64,000 bases of DNA from Acinetobacter sp. TGL-Y2 (GTDB taxonomy: Bacteria > Pseudomonadota > Gammaproteobacteria > Pseudomonadales > Moraxellaceae). The notes beneath the pieces are model-generated. The model was not told the origin of the DNA. It saw only the letters and a program-made list of their open reading frames with translations, and ran no database searches. The position numbers and the translations under genes are program-made. The stretch's first letter is position 1; each line of letters begins with the position of its first letter. The stretch covers positions 2,852,001-2,916,000 of the forward strand of contig NZ_CP015110.1 in assembly GCF_001612555.1 (NCBI RefSeq). The letters run 5' to 3'. Shown piece by piece: positions 47,797 through 57,928 of this stretch.

Positions 47797-50241
47797 ATGA
47801 AAAATTGGGTCGATCCTGAAGCTAAAGCGGAAGCTGAACGTTACGATAATCCTATTCCGAGTCGTATTCTCATTACAGAAACGATTGAGAATAAAAAACA
47901 GCCACTATCTCATGCTGATCTAGTGGAACATTTTGAAATTACCGATCAAAAAAGTATTGAAGCCTTAAGCCATCGCTTAAGCGCAATGGTACGTGATGGT
48001 CAGCTCATGAAAGATGGTTACAAATTCCAGCTCATGACAGATCAACCCGTACATGATGCAACAATCTATATCAACAATAAAGGTCTAGGTGTTGCCAGTC
48101 TCGATGGCAAAAAAGAAGAAATGTTGTTGCCTGAACGCGAATTACGCCAAGTGTTTCACGGTGACCGCGTTAAAGTGCAACAAACCTCAATTGACCGCAA
48201 AGGTAAAGCTTGGGGTTTTGTTACTCAAGTGACCCAGCGCCGTATCAAGCAAATCATTGGTAAATTGGCTGAATATGAAGGTGAATACTTTATTCAACCT
48301 GCAAATCCCAATGCACATCAACCGATTACTTTAGAAAAAGAACTGATTGAGCATGCCAAAGTCAAAGTAGGTGACTCAATCCGTGTTGAAATTGATGACT
48401 TCCCTACCCGTGAAGAATTCGCAACAGGTCATATCATTCAGTCGATGGCAGACAAAGCCAACACGGAAATCATCATTCCTCAAACCATTTTAGAATATGG
48501 TTTACCGTTTGAGTTTCCAGATGACGTGATTAAGGATGCTGAAAGCTTTAAAGAACCGAATGAAAAAGACCGCGAAGGTCGTATCGATTTACGTGATTTA
48601 GCACTGGTCACCATTGACGGCGAAGATGCCCGCGATTTTGATGATGCTGTCTATGCAGAAAAACGTTCTGGCGGTGGTTACCGTGTGGTCGTTGCAATTG
48701 CTGACGTGAGTCATTATGTCCGGGTTGATAAACCGCTAGATGAAGAAGCCAAAGAACGTGGTACCTCAGTTTATTTCCCGCATTTTGTACTGCCAATGCT
48801 GCCTGAAGCACTGTCTAACGGATTATGTTCACTCAATCCGCATGTTGACCGTTTATGCATGGTCTGCGATTTGAATTTATCCCGTTCAGGCAAAGTGACC
48901 AGCTATCAATTCTACCCGTCTGTAATGCATTCAAAAGCCCGTTTGACCTATACTCAAGTGGCTGAATATCTTGATGGTGACAGCAATGCGATTCCAGAAG
49001 ATCGTGCGGTTCGTAAGTCTGTAAATACCTTATTCCAACTGTATCAAGTGCTGAAAGGCTTACGTGCTGAACGTCATGCCATGGAATTTGAAACCGTTGA
49101 AACCTATATGACGTTTGATGACTTGGGCGGCATTAAAGAAATTCTGCCGCGTAGTCGTAACGAAGCACATAAGCTCATTGAAGAATGTATGTTACTTGCC
49201 AACGTGGCCGCTGCTGAATATGCATTGAAAAATGAAATTCCGATGCTGTACCGTGTGCATGAGCCACCTGAGTTTTCACGTATTCTAAAAGTCCGTGATT
49301 ATGTCAAGTTATTGGGCTTACCATTCCCCGAGCAACCAACGCAAAAAGATTACCAAGCGGTGATTGAAGCAACCAAAGATCGTATTGATGCGCCAAGCAT
49401 CCATGCTGTTTTATTGCGTTCCATGATGCAAGCGTATTATGGTCCGAACAACGCAGGTCACTTTGGTTTGGCATATGATGCGTATACGCATTTCACCTCC
49501 CCTATTCGTCGTTATCCTGACTTGTTGTTGCACCGTGCCATTAAAGCACATTTACAACAAAAGCCATCTCCACTGTCTGGCGGTGCTTTAGAAGAGGCTG
49601 GCACACATTTCTCTGCCACAGAACGCCGTGCAGATGAAGCCTCACGCTCAGTCACTACCTGGCTGAAATGTCACTATATGCAGCAGCATATTGGTGAGGA
49701 GTTTGTCGGTATTGTAAGTGCCACTGCTGAATTTGGTTTGTTTGTCACCCTCAAAGACTTGTATGTCGATGGTATGGTGCATGTCAGCCAACTTGGCGAT
49801 GACTTTTTCGTATTTGACCAAGCCAGCCAAAGCTTAGTCGGTCAAAATCGTGGACAAAGCTTTAGTTTAGGCGATCAAGTTCGAATCAAGGTAGCTGGAG
49901 TCAATCTAGACGACCGTAAGATCGATTTCGAATTGGTTCAGCAACTATCACATGCTGGACGTGCAATTCGTAGCCGTGCGCCCCGTGTCGCTCAGCCGCG
50001 ACCAATCACCAAAGAAGAAGTCTTTAACAAGCTTTTTGATGAACGCCCCAAAGCTGTTGAAACTGAAACGGGTGAACGTCCTGTTCGCAAAAAGAAACCG
50101 AAAGTAAAGTCGACTGAGCTTTCAAAAAAAACTGAGAAAAAGTCTGTGGTGAAATCTGCTGAGCAAAAAGCCAAAGACAAAGCCAAGAAAAAAGCAAAGG
50201 CGAAGAAAAAAAAAGCCAATGCAAAGGCGAAAATCGATTAA
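47797..50241 (+). CDS. rnr: Ribonuclease R
   Basis: 3'-5' exoribonuclease that degrades structured RNA, including rRNA fragments and tmRNA-targeted messages. The 814-residue protein has an N-terminal winged-helix region, cold-shock domains, the catalytic RNB domain with the acidic cluster DGEDARDFDDAVYA, and HFTSPIRRYPDLLLHRAI. The S1 domain (FVGIVSATAEFGLFVTL) is followed by a long Lys-rich tail ending KKKKANAKAKID. The tail is typical of RNase R and helps unwinding. Full length. Confidence 0.97.
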   Translation: MKNWVDPEAKAEAERYDNPIPSRILITETIENKKQPLSHADLVEHFEITDQKSIEALSHRLSAMVRDGQLMKDGYKFQLMTDQPVHDATIYINNKGLGVASLDGKKEEMLLPERELRQVFHGDRVKVQQTSIDRKGKAWGFVTQVTQRRIKQIIGKLAEYEGEYFIQPANPNAHQPITLEKELIEHAKVKVGDSIRVEIDDFPTREEFATGHIIQSMADKANTEIIIPQTILEYGLPFEFPDDVIKDAESFKEPNEKDREGRIDLRDLALVTIDGEDARDFDDAVYAEKRSGGGYRVVVAIADVSHYVRVDKPLDEEAKERGTSVYFPHFVLPMLPEALSNGLCSLNPHVDRLCMVCDLNLSRSGKVTSYQFYPSVMHSKARLTYTQVAEYLDGDSNAIPEDRAVRKSVNTLFQLYQVLKGLRAERHAMEFETVETYMTFDDLGGIKEILPRSRNEAHKLIEECMLLANVAAAEYALKNEIPMLYRVHEPPEFSRILKVRDYVKLLGLPFPEQPTQKDYQAVIEATKDRIDAPSIHAVLLRSMMQAYYGPNNAGHFGLAYDAYTHFTSPIRRYPDLLLHRAIKAHLQQKPSPLSGGALEEAGTHFSATERRADEASRSVTTWLKCHYMQQHIGEEFVGIVSATAEFGLFVTLKDLYVDGMVHVSQLGDDFFVFDQASQSLVGQNRGQSFSLGDQVRIKVAGVNLDDRKIDFELVQQLSHAGRAIRSRAPRVAQPRPITKEEVFNKLFDERPKAVETETGERPVRKKKPKVKSTELSKKTEKKSVVKSAEQKAKDKAKKKAKAKKKKANAKAKID

Positions 50242-50263
50242 GGTTTTAGAGTCGTAAGTAGTT

Positions 50264-50291
50264 AAAAGAGCGCTTCGGCGCTCTTTTTTAT
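50264..50291 (+). terminator. Terminator after rnr
   Basis: AAAAGAGCGC-ttcg-GCGCTCTTTTTT, a UUCG tetraloop hairpin with T-run, about 22 bases past the stop. Confidence 0.92.
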
Positions 50292-50494
50292 GTATGTGCT
50301 CAAGGCTTAGTTTTAAAACATATTAATAGTCTCTACGTTCAAATCAAAAGGTTCAATTAGATACTCAGCCAAGAAACAATCCAATCAATAATGGATTTGA
50401 TAAAAACATGTCTTAAAAACTCAAATAAGCTTGATTTCGTCAGCCAATACCCCTACATCTAGTATTAATACACAATACGATTTGGCATATATCC

Positions 50495-52534
50495 ATGACT
50501 TTAGAAAAGGCAACCTTGCCCGTTCCACAATTTGATCAAGTCACTTTAGATCAACTCAAATCAGACATTCAAAAAGCCATTGAAAATGGTCAAACCTTTA
50601 TTGCTGAATTACAACACGTGCCAGACAGCATTCAACAGCAACTTCAAGTTTTAGAACAGATTGATACCCTAGAAAACCAAATGAGTGAATCTTGGGGCGT
50701 GTTATCACATTTAAATGCTGTGATGAACAATCTTGAGACACGTGAAGTTTACCAAGCACTGTTACCGAGTTTAAGCGAGTATTATACCCAGCTCGGTCAG
50801 CACACGGCGCTGTATCAAACTTATCAACATGTGCATGATGCTACCCTTTTTTCTACGCTTCCAGCAGAGCAGCAAAGTGCGATTAAACTGGCACTGCGTG
50901 ATTTCAAACTTTCAGGGGTGGCGTTAGAAGGTGATGCGAAAAAACGCTATGCAGAGATTTCGGCACGTTTGTCACAGCTCCGTTCTGACTTTTCAAACCA
51001 TGTGTTAGATGCCACACAAGCTTACTTTAAACCTTTAAATGAAGGTCAACTCAAAGGTTTACCAAACAGCAGTATTGAGCTGTTAAAACAATATGGTCAG
51101 CAACGCGAACTTGACCAAGCTGTTGCCACTTTAGATATGCCATCTTATATCGCGATCATGACCTATGCGGAAGATCGTGCATTACGTGAAGAACTCTATA
51201 AAACCTATACCACTCGTGCCTCAGATCAATCAGCGCAACCTGAGTTTGACAATACGCCTGTGATGGAAGAAATTCTGAGCTTACGTCAAGAAATGTCACA
51301 GCTTTTGGGCTTCGATAATTTCTCTGCTTATTCACTGGCGAGTAAAATGGCGCCGAATGTTGCTGCAGTAAATCAATTTTTGGTCGATTTAGCAGAACAT
51401 GCACGGACACCTGCTACACAAGAAATTGAACAACTCAAAACTATGGCGGCAGACCACGGCATTTCTGAGCTGAAACCTTGGGATACGACGTATTATTCGG
51501 AAAAATTAAAAGTTCAACAGTTCAATTTATCTCAAGAGGCTCTCAAACCTTACTTCCCGACGCCTAAAGTGATTCAAGGTTTATTCAGTATCGTGAAGCG
51601 TATTTATGGCATTGAAGTGATTGAACGTGAAGCACCGCTTTGGCATAAAGATGCGCATTATTATGAGTTAGAAGACCAAGGTATTGTGATCGGTGGTTTT
51701 TACTTTGACTTGTATGCACGTAGCGGAAAACGGGGTGGCGCATGGATGAGTGGTTTCCGCTCTCGTATGCAAACCAATGACGGTCTACAAAAACCGATTT
51801 GCTATATGGTGGGTAATTTCACACCACCTGTGGGTGATCAGCTGGCATTACTTACTCATGATGAAGTCGTGACACTCTTTCATGAGTTTGGTCATGGCTT
51901 ACACCATATGTTAACTGAGGTCGATAACATCTCGGTTGCAGGTACACACGGCGTTGCATGGGATGCTGTGGAACTGCCAAGTCAATTTATGGAGTTCTGG
52001 GCTTGGGATCATGAAAGCTTGGCGTTAATTAGTGAACATATCGAAACAAAACAGTCACTTCCTGAAGATCTACTCCAAGCATTACTCGATGCCCGCTTCT
52101 TCCAATCAGGCATGCAAACCTTAAGACAAATTGAATTTGCCTTGTTTGACCTTAATATTCATGAACAAAATCCAGCGCTCAATGCAGATCAAATTCAACA
52201 CATGCTGAATGATATTCGCAAACAATATGCTGTTGTTCCGACCACGTCCTACAACCGTTTCCAAAACAGTTTTAGTCATATCTTCGCGGGCGGTTATGCC
52301 GCTGGATATTATTCCTATAAATGGGCAGAAGTTTTGGCCAGTGATGCATTTGATCGCTTTGAAAATGAAGGTATTTTTAATGCAGAGACTGGAAAAGAGT
52401 TTCGTCAATTTATTCTAGCAGTTGGCGGAAAAGATACAGCACTTGATGCATTTATCAATTTCCGTGGTCGCGAGCCAAAAATAGATGCATTGTTACGTCA
52501 TCAAGGTTGGACGAACACCAATAAAAGCGCTTAA
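50495..52534 (+). CDS. prlC: Oligopeptidase A (M3 metallopeptidase)
   Basis: Zinc oligopeptidase that degrades short peptides, including cleaved signal peptides, in the cytosol. The 679-residue protein has the thimet-family active site HEFGHGLHHML, with zinc-binding Glu downstream near WDAVELPSQFMEFW. SYNRFQNSFSHIFAGGYAAGYYSYKW is another family signature. Length matches E. coli PrlC (680). yheV follows 32 bases downstream. Confidence 0.96.
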   Translation: MTLEKATLPVPQFDQVTLDQLKSDIQKAIENGQTFIAELQHVPDSIQQQLQVLEQIDTLENQMSESWGVLSHLNAVMNNLETREVYQALLPSLSEYYTQLGQHTALYQTYQHVHDATLFSTLPAEQQSAIKLALRDFKLSGVALEGDAKKRYAEISARLSQLRSDFSNHVLDATQAYFKPLNEGQLKGLPNSSIELLKQYGQQRELDQAVATLDMPSYIAIMTYAEDRALREELYKTYTTRASDQSAQPEFDNTPVMEEILSLRQEMSQLLGFDNFSAYSLASKMAPNVAAVNQFLVDLAEHARTPATQEIEQLKTMAADHGISELKPWDTTYYSEKLKVQQFNLSQEALKPYFPTPKVIQGLFSIVKRIYGIEVIEREAPLWHKDAHYYELEDQGIVIGGFYFDLYARSGKRGGAWMSGFRSRMQTNDGLQKPICYMVGNFTPPVGDQLALLTHDEVVTLFHEFGHGLHHMLTEVDNISVAGTHGVAWDAVELPSQFMEFWAWDHESLALISEHIETKQSLPEDLLQALLDARFFQSGMQTLRQIEFALFDLNIHEQNPALNADQIQHMLNDIRKQYAVVPTTSYNRFQNSFSHIFAGGYAAGYYSYKWAEVLASDAFDRFENEGIFNAETGKEFRQFILAVGGKDTALDAFINFRGREPKIDALLRHQGWTNTNKSA

Positions 52535-52566
52535 ACTAACGCCATTAATTGATTTAGAGTGAGTTT

Positions 52567-52782
52567 ATGACCATGAAGCGTCGTTTCATTGCAGGTGCAA
52601 AATGTCCTAAATGTGAAACTATGGATCGAATCGTCATGCTCACCTCTGGTGATGCCGAATGGATTGAATGCATCGAGTGCAGTTATTCTGAAAACCGTCC
52701 GACGCATGTCGAAGAGCCTACAGAACCTGCTGTACCTGATGAGGTTGGGGTCATTCAATTCAAACCGCGTCAGCCTAAATAA
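52567..52782 (+). CDS. yheV: YheV-family zinc-binding protein
   Basis: A 71-residue protein of the YheV family (TIGR02443), with two Cys pairs (AKCPKCETMD and IECIECSYSE) that probably bind zinc. Function unknown. It commonly lies close after prlC in gammaproteobacteria and probably shares its transcript here. A GAG-TGAG region precedes the ATG; MTMKRR suggests either of two adjacent starts. Confidence 0.85.
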   Translation: MTMKRRFIAGAKCPKCETMDRIVMLTSGDAEWIECIECSYSENRPTHVEEPTEPAVPDEVGVIQFKPRQPK

Positions 52783-52796
52783 TTTAGGAAAATCGT

Positions 52797-53246
52797 ATGG
52801 TGTTGGATCACAGCAATAATTCAAAACTGATGTGGATCATTGTTGCAGGCTTGGTCATTATTGTGACTTTGGCTGTGGTATTTCTATGGATGAGTTCCAA
52901 AGATCATTCTAGAGAGACAGCAAGTATTGAAACGTCCGAACCAGTAAGTGGTACAGTGTCTTCGACTTTACCAAACGTTGCACTTGAATCAGCTTCGGAA
53001 GCTACAATAGCGCTGGATACGCTAACTGATGCCAATGCTTTAGTGTCTGACAACCTCTTAAAAGATGAAATTCCTCACAATGCGACTTTCGCTAAAGAGG
53101 AAATTGTCAAACTGAATGATTTACAGCAACAACTACAAGCACAACATGAAATACTCGAAGCTCAGCAGTCTGATGCGGATCAGTTGATTGCGCTGAAAGA
53201 AGAACAGATCAAACTCTTAGAAGAGCAGCTTAGCGTTCGAAATTAA
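52797..53246 (+). CDS. Single-helix membrane protein with C-terminal coiled coil
   Basis: A 149-residue protein not recognised. A short cytosolic start is followed by one membrane helix (MWIIVAGLVIIVTLAVVFLWM), a Ser/Thr-rich linker and a C-terminal coiled coil (about residues 102-147: LNDLQQQLQAQHEILEAQQS and ALKEEQIKLLEEQL). It is 14 bases after yheV on the same strand, so it is likely the last gene of the prlC operon. Function unknown. Confidence 0.65.
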   Translation: MVLDHSNNSKLMWIIVAGLVIIVTLAVVFLWMSSKDHSRETASIETSEPVSGTVSSTLPNVALESASEATIALDTLTDANALVSDNLLKDEIPHNATFAKEEIVKLNDLQQQLQAQHEILEAQQSDADQLIALKEEQIKLLEEQLSVRN

Positions 53247-53294
53247 TTTTCTTCAAAGTTTGATTATTTATTTGTTCAAATAAATGAATCATCA

Positions 53295-53322
53295 AAGCCA
53301 ACTTCTCTGAGTTGGCTTTTTT
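53295..53322 (+). terminator. Terminator of the prlC operon
   Basis: AAAGCCAAC-ttctctga-GTTGGCTTTTTT. Confidence 0.85.
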
Positions 53323-53442
53323 GGTCGTGTAGATCTGTGCCACTTTTAAAGCTATTTAGCATCAGTGTATAGATAGACAGATATGCTTACGTTTTCCATT
53401 TAGCATCACACTCAAACCCGGTCAATACTACAAAAATTTAGA

Positions 53443-53480
53443 ACCATAAAAAAACACCCGAAGGTGTTCTTTTATGGTTC
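53443..53480 (-). terminator. Terminator of the TRAP permease gene
   Basis: A long imperfect palindrome with a UUCG-like centre (GAACACC-ttcg-GGTGTTT) flanked by complementary AACCATAAAA arms. On the minus strand it lies 18 bases past the stop. Confidence 0.8.
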
Positions 53481-53498
53481 ATTACTGTCTAATACCCA

Positions 53499-55742
53499 CT
53501 AGTGATACCAACCGAAGAGTTTAAACACATAAGGCAAGTAAGCGATGATCAGCATAGCTGGGAACATCACAATCAGCGGTAGAATCCAGCGTTCATAGCG
53601 ATAATAGAAAGACATATGTTTGACTTCAGCATCTGCTGCTGCCACTTCTTCATCACCAATCGACTGTCTGGCCAGTAAGTGGTTCAGCGCGACTGGTGGC
53701 GACACATAGCCAAGCTCAAATCCAATCAGGGCAATCATCCAGAAATGCACTGGGTCGATACCATAGCCATAGGCCACAGGTGCAACGGTTGCAGAAATTA
53801 AGATGACGGCGCCAAATGGATCCATGATCATTCCCACAAAGATCATCACCACGACAATCAAGCTAATCACGATATAGATGTTACTAATATCGGTTGGGAA
53901 CATCTCCATCAGCTCAATACGTTCAAGGAACCCCCCGACACTGACGGACAATGCCATCAGAATCACTAAAGCACCGATATGACCGACTGTTTCACTGGCA
54001 GATACATGTATGGATTTCCAAAAACTCACTTTGCGTTCAGGATTTTCAGGACTGTCTTGCGCTATTATCTGCGCCGGCGTCACATGTGCTCGTGCAGCTT
54101 CTTTTTCCAGTATGCTCTGCTCTACAGCACCATGATTTTTAGGGTTTAACTGGGTATCCCAATGCCCGACAGCAGCCAAAGGTGCAGGCTCATGACGTAA
54201 CTTTTCATAGAGCACCATGATTAATAGAATAATCGGCATCATGACGGGTGCAGTAAATTCGTTTAAATTGGTATTCAGCGCATACTTATAAAACAGCCAT
54301 ACGATTAAGAATACGATCACATAAGGAACCACCGCCAATAATGCTCGCCACGAATTTGGAATTGCTTCAGCAGGTGATGCGATGCGGAACTTTTGCTCAG
54401 CAAAGAATAAAGACACCACCAAGAATAAGGTCGATGTGATTAAAAATACATACAAACCATATTCATAGAGTAAATCCGTTGTTACTTCTTTATTTAGTGA
54501 TGCAACCACGACAATCAACAAGCATGGGCGTAATACCACACCCAATGAACCTGACATTGCGGCAGTCGCTAAAGCAAACTGACGGCGACCACCAGCATTC
54601 CAGACTTCCTTATAAATAATTGCACCGGCTGCAATCACGAAGATACCTGAAGCCCCAGTATATGCTGTCGGTAAAGCCGCAGCCAAAAGAATCAACCACG
54701 TCAGCGTTTCAGGTGCTAAATTCCAAGGTCTTAAAATATTCAGGAATTTGTCAACAATTAAGGTCTGCTTCATCAACATACCGGCCCAAATAAACAAGGC
54801 AAGATTCAAGAAGATGGAAGAAAACTCGACCAATTGCCCCAAGTAAATCCCCTGTCCCATTGGATAATCCATCAGGAAAGTAAAATTAAAACCCGTGATA
54901 ATTGCCATATAGGCATATAGAGGTACAGCCAATAATGCCAGACCAATTTTTCCTTCTGCTTTGGCTTCCTTAGGGATAACAAATAATTGATACAAGCTGA
55001 TCAAGGTCAAGATTGAAAATAAGATCATCCATAGCCAATAAATAATGTTCATCTCATGGGTTGGTGGAACACCTGAGTTTAAAACTGAACGATATTGACT
55101 GATGGCGGAACTGGTCAGAAAACCATTTGCCACAATCATAAAGATGGAATAAACCCGATAATCCAATCGACTGCTTGGACCACGCAGACCAATATGATGA
55201 ATCTTTAAGGTCGCGGTAATCGCGGCCAAAACCACCATAATAATCAGCAGTACGGCTTTATTGTCTGAACCGAACTGGAAAATACCAAAAAACGTGGTTT
55301 CTACAGCACGATAAGGACGAATACTTGGATGTTCATCCAAATACTTCATCGACTTATCATAAAAGGCGAATTTTTCTTCGCACAATTGCTGTCCCGCCAA
55401 CACAGATTTACGAACATCCTCCTCAGAAGTGGTACCGAAAATATCAGCAAACTCATCATTGGCATTCGACTGCATTTGATTTTGTACCAATACATCGATG
55501 TTTGGATTGCGGTCACAGGTCGGTTTTTGAGGTTCTGCACGCAAAAATGAATATTGCATACCCGTTTTTGGATCGCCATACAAGTTTTCACCCAAGCGCA
55601 ACATCTGCCCATGGATCATTTCACCTGTGCCAATGATCAATGTCAGAAGCAGGAGGAGTAAAATCGTAAATGCGGAAATCCACTCAGTCCATATATAACT
55701 CAGCAGACCTAATCCAGATCGTTTTTGTGTTGGCTTTTGCAT
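53499..55742 (-). CDS. Fused TRAP transporter permease (DctQ-DctM type)
   Basis: A 747-residue membrane protein combining small and large TRAP permease parts. The N-terminal part has one helix, then an unusual hydrophilic insert of about 100 residues (roughly 45-150, with Cys-Asp-Arg-Asn-Pro) and further DctQ-like helices. The C-terminal part is DctM-like: AALPTAYTGASGIFVIAAGAI, MIMDPFGAVILI, GYGIDPVHFWMIALIGFELGYVSPPVALNHLL. TRAP systems import carboxylates and other acids using a periplasmic binding protein, but no DctP gene lies in the window. Substrate unknown. Confidence 0.85.
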   Translation of the reverse strand: MQKPTQKRSGLGLLSYIWTEWISAFTILLLLLLTLIIGTGEMIHGQMLRLGENLYGDPKTGMQYSFLRAEPQKPTCDRNPNIDVLVQNQMQSNANDEFADIFGTTSEEDVRKSVLAGQQLCEEKFAFYDKSMKYLDEHPSIRPYRAVETTFFGIFQFGSDNKAVLLIIMVVLAAITATLKIHHIGLRGPSSRLDYRVYSIFMIVANGFLTSSAISQYRSVLNSGVPPTHEMNIIYWLWMILFSILTLISLYQLFVIPKEAKAEGKIGLALLAVPLYAYMAIITGFNFTFLMDYPMGQGIYLGQLVEFSSIFLNLALFIWAGMLMKQTLIVDKFLNILRPWNLAPETLTWLILLAAALPTAYTGASGIFVIAAGAIIYKEVWNAGGRRQFALATAAMSGSLGVVLRPCLLIVVVASLNKEVTTDLLYEYGLYVFLITSTLFLVVSLFFAEQKFRIASPAEAIPNSWRALLAVVPYVIVFLIVWLFYKYALNTNLNEFTAPVMMPIILLIMVLYEKLRHEPAPLAAVGHWDTQLNPKNHGAVEQSILEKEAARAHVTPAQIIAQDSPENPERKVSFWKSIHVSASETVGHIGALVILMALSVSVGGFLERIELMEMFPTDISNIYIVISLIVVVMIFVGMIMDPFGAVILISATVAPVAYGYGIDPVHFWMIALIGFELGYVSPPVALNHLLARQSIGDEEVAAADAEVKHMSFYYRYERWILPLIVMFPAMLIIAYLPYVFKLFGWYH

Positions 55743-56124
55743 TGTTATTCCATTGTCTTATTTTCGCTATACATCAACGGGATAGCTCAGTATTTATGTT
55801 GAATTCCAGCAAAATCCTTTGCTTAATTCTATTATTTGTTCGACGCAATTCAATGTGCCGTATTTTTTTTTAAATGAAAATGACTGATTTTTGGTTTTTT
55901 TTGAAAATTATGCCAATTCAACTACTTTCAATTCAAGTTTGAAGATAATGCAAGTACACGTTTTTTGAAAGTTTATTTTGATGGCTTTAATTTTTTTTAA
56001 AATTTAAATGATATACACACTGTGATTTGCCAAAATGCAGAGGCAACAACATATCATTTATTGAGTTTTAATTTGAGTTACAGCAGATTTACTTTTAAGC
56101 GGACAAAGATAGGAAAAAGAGGAT
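55743..56124. other. AT-rich intergenic region
   Basis: About 380 bases with no supported gene. Short frames here lack start signals. It probably contains the promoter of the TRAP permease gene on the minus strand; no clear -35/-10 pair was found. Confidence 0.4.
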
Positions 56125-56712
56125 TTAGACTTTGAACAACGACTTTTGTTTAAGAAAACGATAACAAAGATAGCTTAGCGCCAATATTGCCCCCCAGATT
56201 GAACCTAATAAGTGCGCTTCAACCAATACTGGGCTACCAATTAACTGGCTAGTTTCAAGTGAACCAAATACATTTTCCCAAGCAATTTTGGCGCATGCCA
56301 ATGCAATCACCAGTAAAGCGAATTTACGTTCTTTATTGAACTGTACAAAATAGATCGATACAGCAATATACAGTCCATGCAGTATTCCAGAAAGTCCTGC
56401 GTATGCTTCAACATTTGGATAAAAATAATAAAAACTTAAGCTGACTAAAGGCGGTAGCAATAAAAGCAGTGCGACCAAATATCGGTTTTGAGCATGCGAA
56501 AAGATGAATGGAAGACAGGCAAATGCAATCATATTGAGTAAATAGTGAATCCAGCCCACATGCACCCAGTGGGCCGTCCATCCTCGCCAAAATTCTTCAA
56601 AGAAACTCGAACGCCAGTAAATAAATAGTTCTTGAAAAACTTGTAGGCTCGCAGAAAGACTCATACAAATAGCAATGAAGAGTATTTTTTTCACCACAGT
56701 CTGATCTTTCAT
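56125..56712 (-). CDS. rrtA: Rhombosortase (rhomboid-type intramembrane serine protease)
   Basis: A 195-residue polytopic protease of the RrtA family, which processes proteins with a GlyGly-CTERM tail, in relatives linked to type II secretion substrates. HVGWIHYLLNMIAF is the early helix with conserved His and Asn. The catalytic serine is Ser108 in GLSGILHG and the catalytic histidine is His167 in EAHLLGSIWGA. No protein in this window carries a GlyGly-CTERM tail, so its substrates lie elsewhere. Monocistronic on the minus strand. Confidence 0.82.
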   Translation of the reverse strand: MKDQTVVKKILFIAICMSLSASLQVFQELFIYWRSSFFEEFWRGWTAHWVHVGWIHYLLNMIAFACLPFIFSHAQNRYLVALLLLLPPLVSLSFYYFYPNVEAYAGLSGILHGLYIAVSIYFVQFNKERKFALLVIALACAKIAWENVFGSLETSQLIGSPVLVEAHLLGSIWGAILALSYLCYRFLKQKSLFKV

Positions 56713-56839
56713 TCAAGCCTCCTTGTTGAGGTAAAAAAGAGCCAGTTAATACTCATTTTTTACCTACTAATAATCTATCATTGGCTTGTATGTTTATTCT
56801 TATTCAATCATTCTACTCATAAATGATGTCAGAAAAAGC

Positions 56840-57928
56840 TTACTTATCCGCCTCTTCAGTGACAGCCTCTTCTTCTGCAGGCGCTTCAGCTGCGGGTAGA
56901 TCTTGAAACAAATCATCATCGCCCGTCGCACCTTGCTCATCCCAGAACTGGCTCATCCCATCATCTGCGGCGCGAACACCGGTATTTTCAGTCCAATAAC
57001 GATCAGCTATACCTTGAATCATTTGTCCCGCCATACCATCAATTAAACGAAATTCAGGATTTACAGGTTTATCTTCTGCTCTAGATGCAGCATATGAGCG
57101 CAATGCATCCCTAATTTTTGCATCATCACCACTGGCTTGTGCAGCCACAGCATACAGCGCATGAGATAAGCGTACACCTTTTTGCTCACCAATTTGCATA
57201 GACTGTTTGAGGGTTTGGTATGGGTCTGGTTTCCCTTCATCTGCACCTGGTAACAACGTCCAAATTACAGCGCGAGTTGCATTTGGTGCACCCCAAAATT
57301 TGGTGTTGTCTAAACACGCCATGCCGCGTTCAACGATCGCAGCAATATCTTTAGGCACATTAACCTGCCCGCCAGAATTAATGTCATTGGTCATGGCTTG
57401 TAGACCACTGAGCATACCCAACATATAGACCGTTTGATCAAGGTCTTTACGCATGGTCGGACATGAATCTCCTAATGTATACTTATATTTGGCTTGCCAG
57501 CGTTCTGCAAAAAGCTGATAACCGGCATATTGTCGTTCAGATGCAATCGCTGCCCAGCGTTTTTGTTCAATGCGTGCATCTTGTGCTTCAGAGACTTGTC
57601 CTGCTTTCGAAGCTCTTAAATAACGAAGCTCAGCATTTAAGGCATTGTTTTCTGCACACATCCCAGCTGCCGAATACAGTAAAACTGCCATACGTGTGGG
57701 ATCTGCACCCATATCCTTGGTGGCCATGATCGCAGGGGTCAGTGCCGTCCCTTGATTACACGCCATGTCTGTATCGCCCATTGCAAGAATAGGGGGTACG
57801 ATATGCTTTTCACTAAAACCTATCGCCACGTTCGCTCCAGACTTTACAACATAGGAGCAACCCGATAAAACAGATGATGAAAGTGCTACAGTAAAAATAA
57901 ATTGACCCATTTTTTGGACTTTAGACAT
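56840..57928 (-). CDS. Lipoprotein, TRAP-associated (TatT-like) candidate
   Basis: A 362-residue lipoprotein with a signal peptide and lipobox ending L-S-G-C (Cys24). The body is helical, with pairs of repeats such as MAVLLYSAAGMCAENNALNAELRYLRA and IEQKRWAAIASERQYAGYQLFAERW. It ends in an acidic Glu/Ala tail. The layout resembles lipoproteins found beside TRAP transporters (TatT-like, TPR-related), and a TRAP permease lies about 1 kb away on the same strand with rhombosortase between. The family assignment is tentative. Confidence 0.6.
   Translation of the reverse strand: MSKVQKMGQFIFTVALSSSVLSGCSYVVKSGANVAIGFSEKHIVPPILAMGDTDMACNQGTALTPAIMATKDMGADPTRMAVLLYSAAGMCAENNALNAELRYLRASKAGQVSEAQDARIEQKRWAAIASERQYAGYQLFAERWQAKYKYTLGDSCPTMRKDLDQTVYMLGMLSGLQAMTNDINSGGQVNVPKDIAAIVERGMACLDNTKFWGAPNATRAVIWTLLPGADEGKPDPYQTLKQSMQIGEQKGVRLSHALYAVAAQASGDDAKIRDALRSYAASRAEDKPVNPEFRLIDGMAGQMIQGIADRYWTENTGVRAADDGMSQFWDEQGATGDDDLFQDLPAAEAPAEEEAVTEEADK

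Noticed and set aside
55325..55636. 103-codon frame on the plus strand
   Set aside because: Antisense shadow within the TRAP permease gene.
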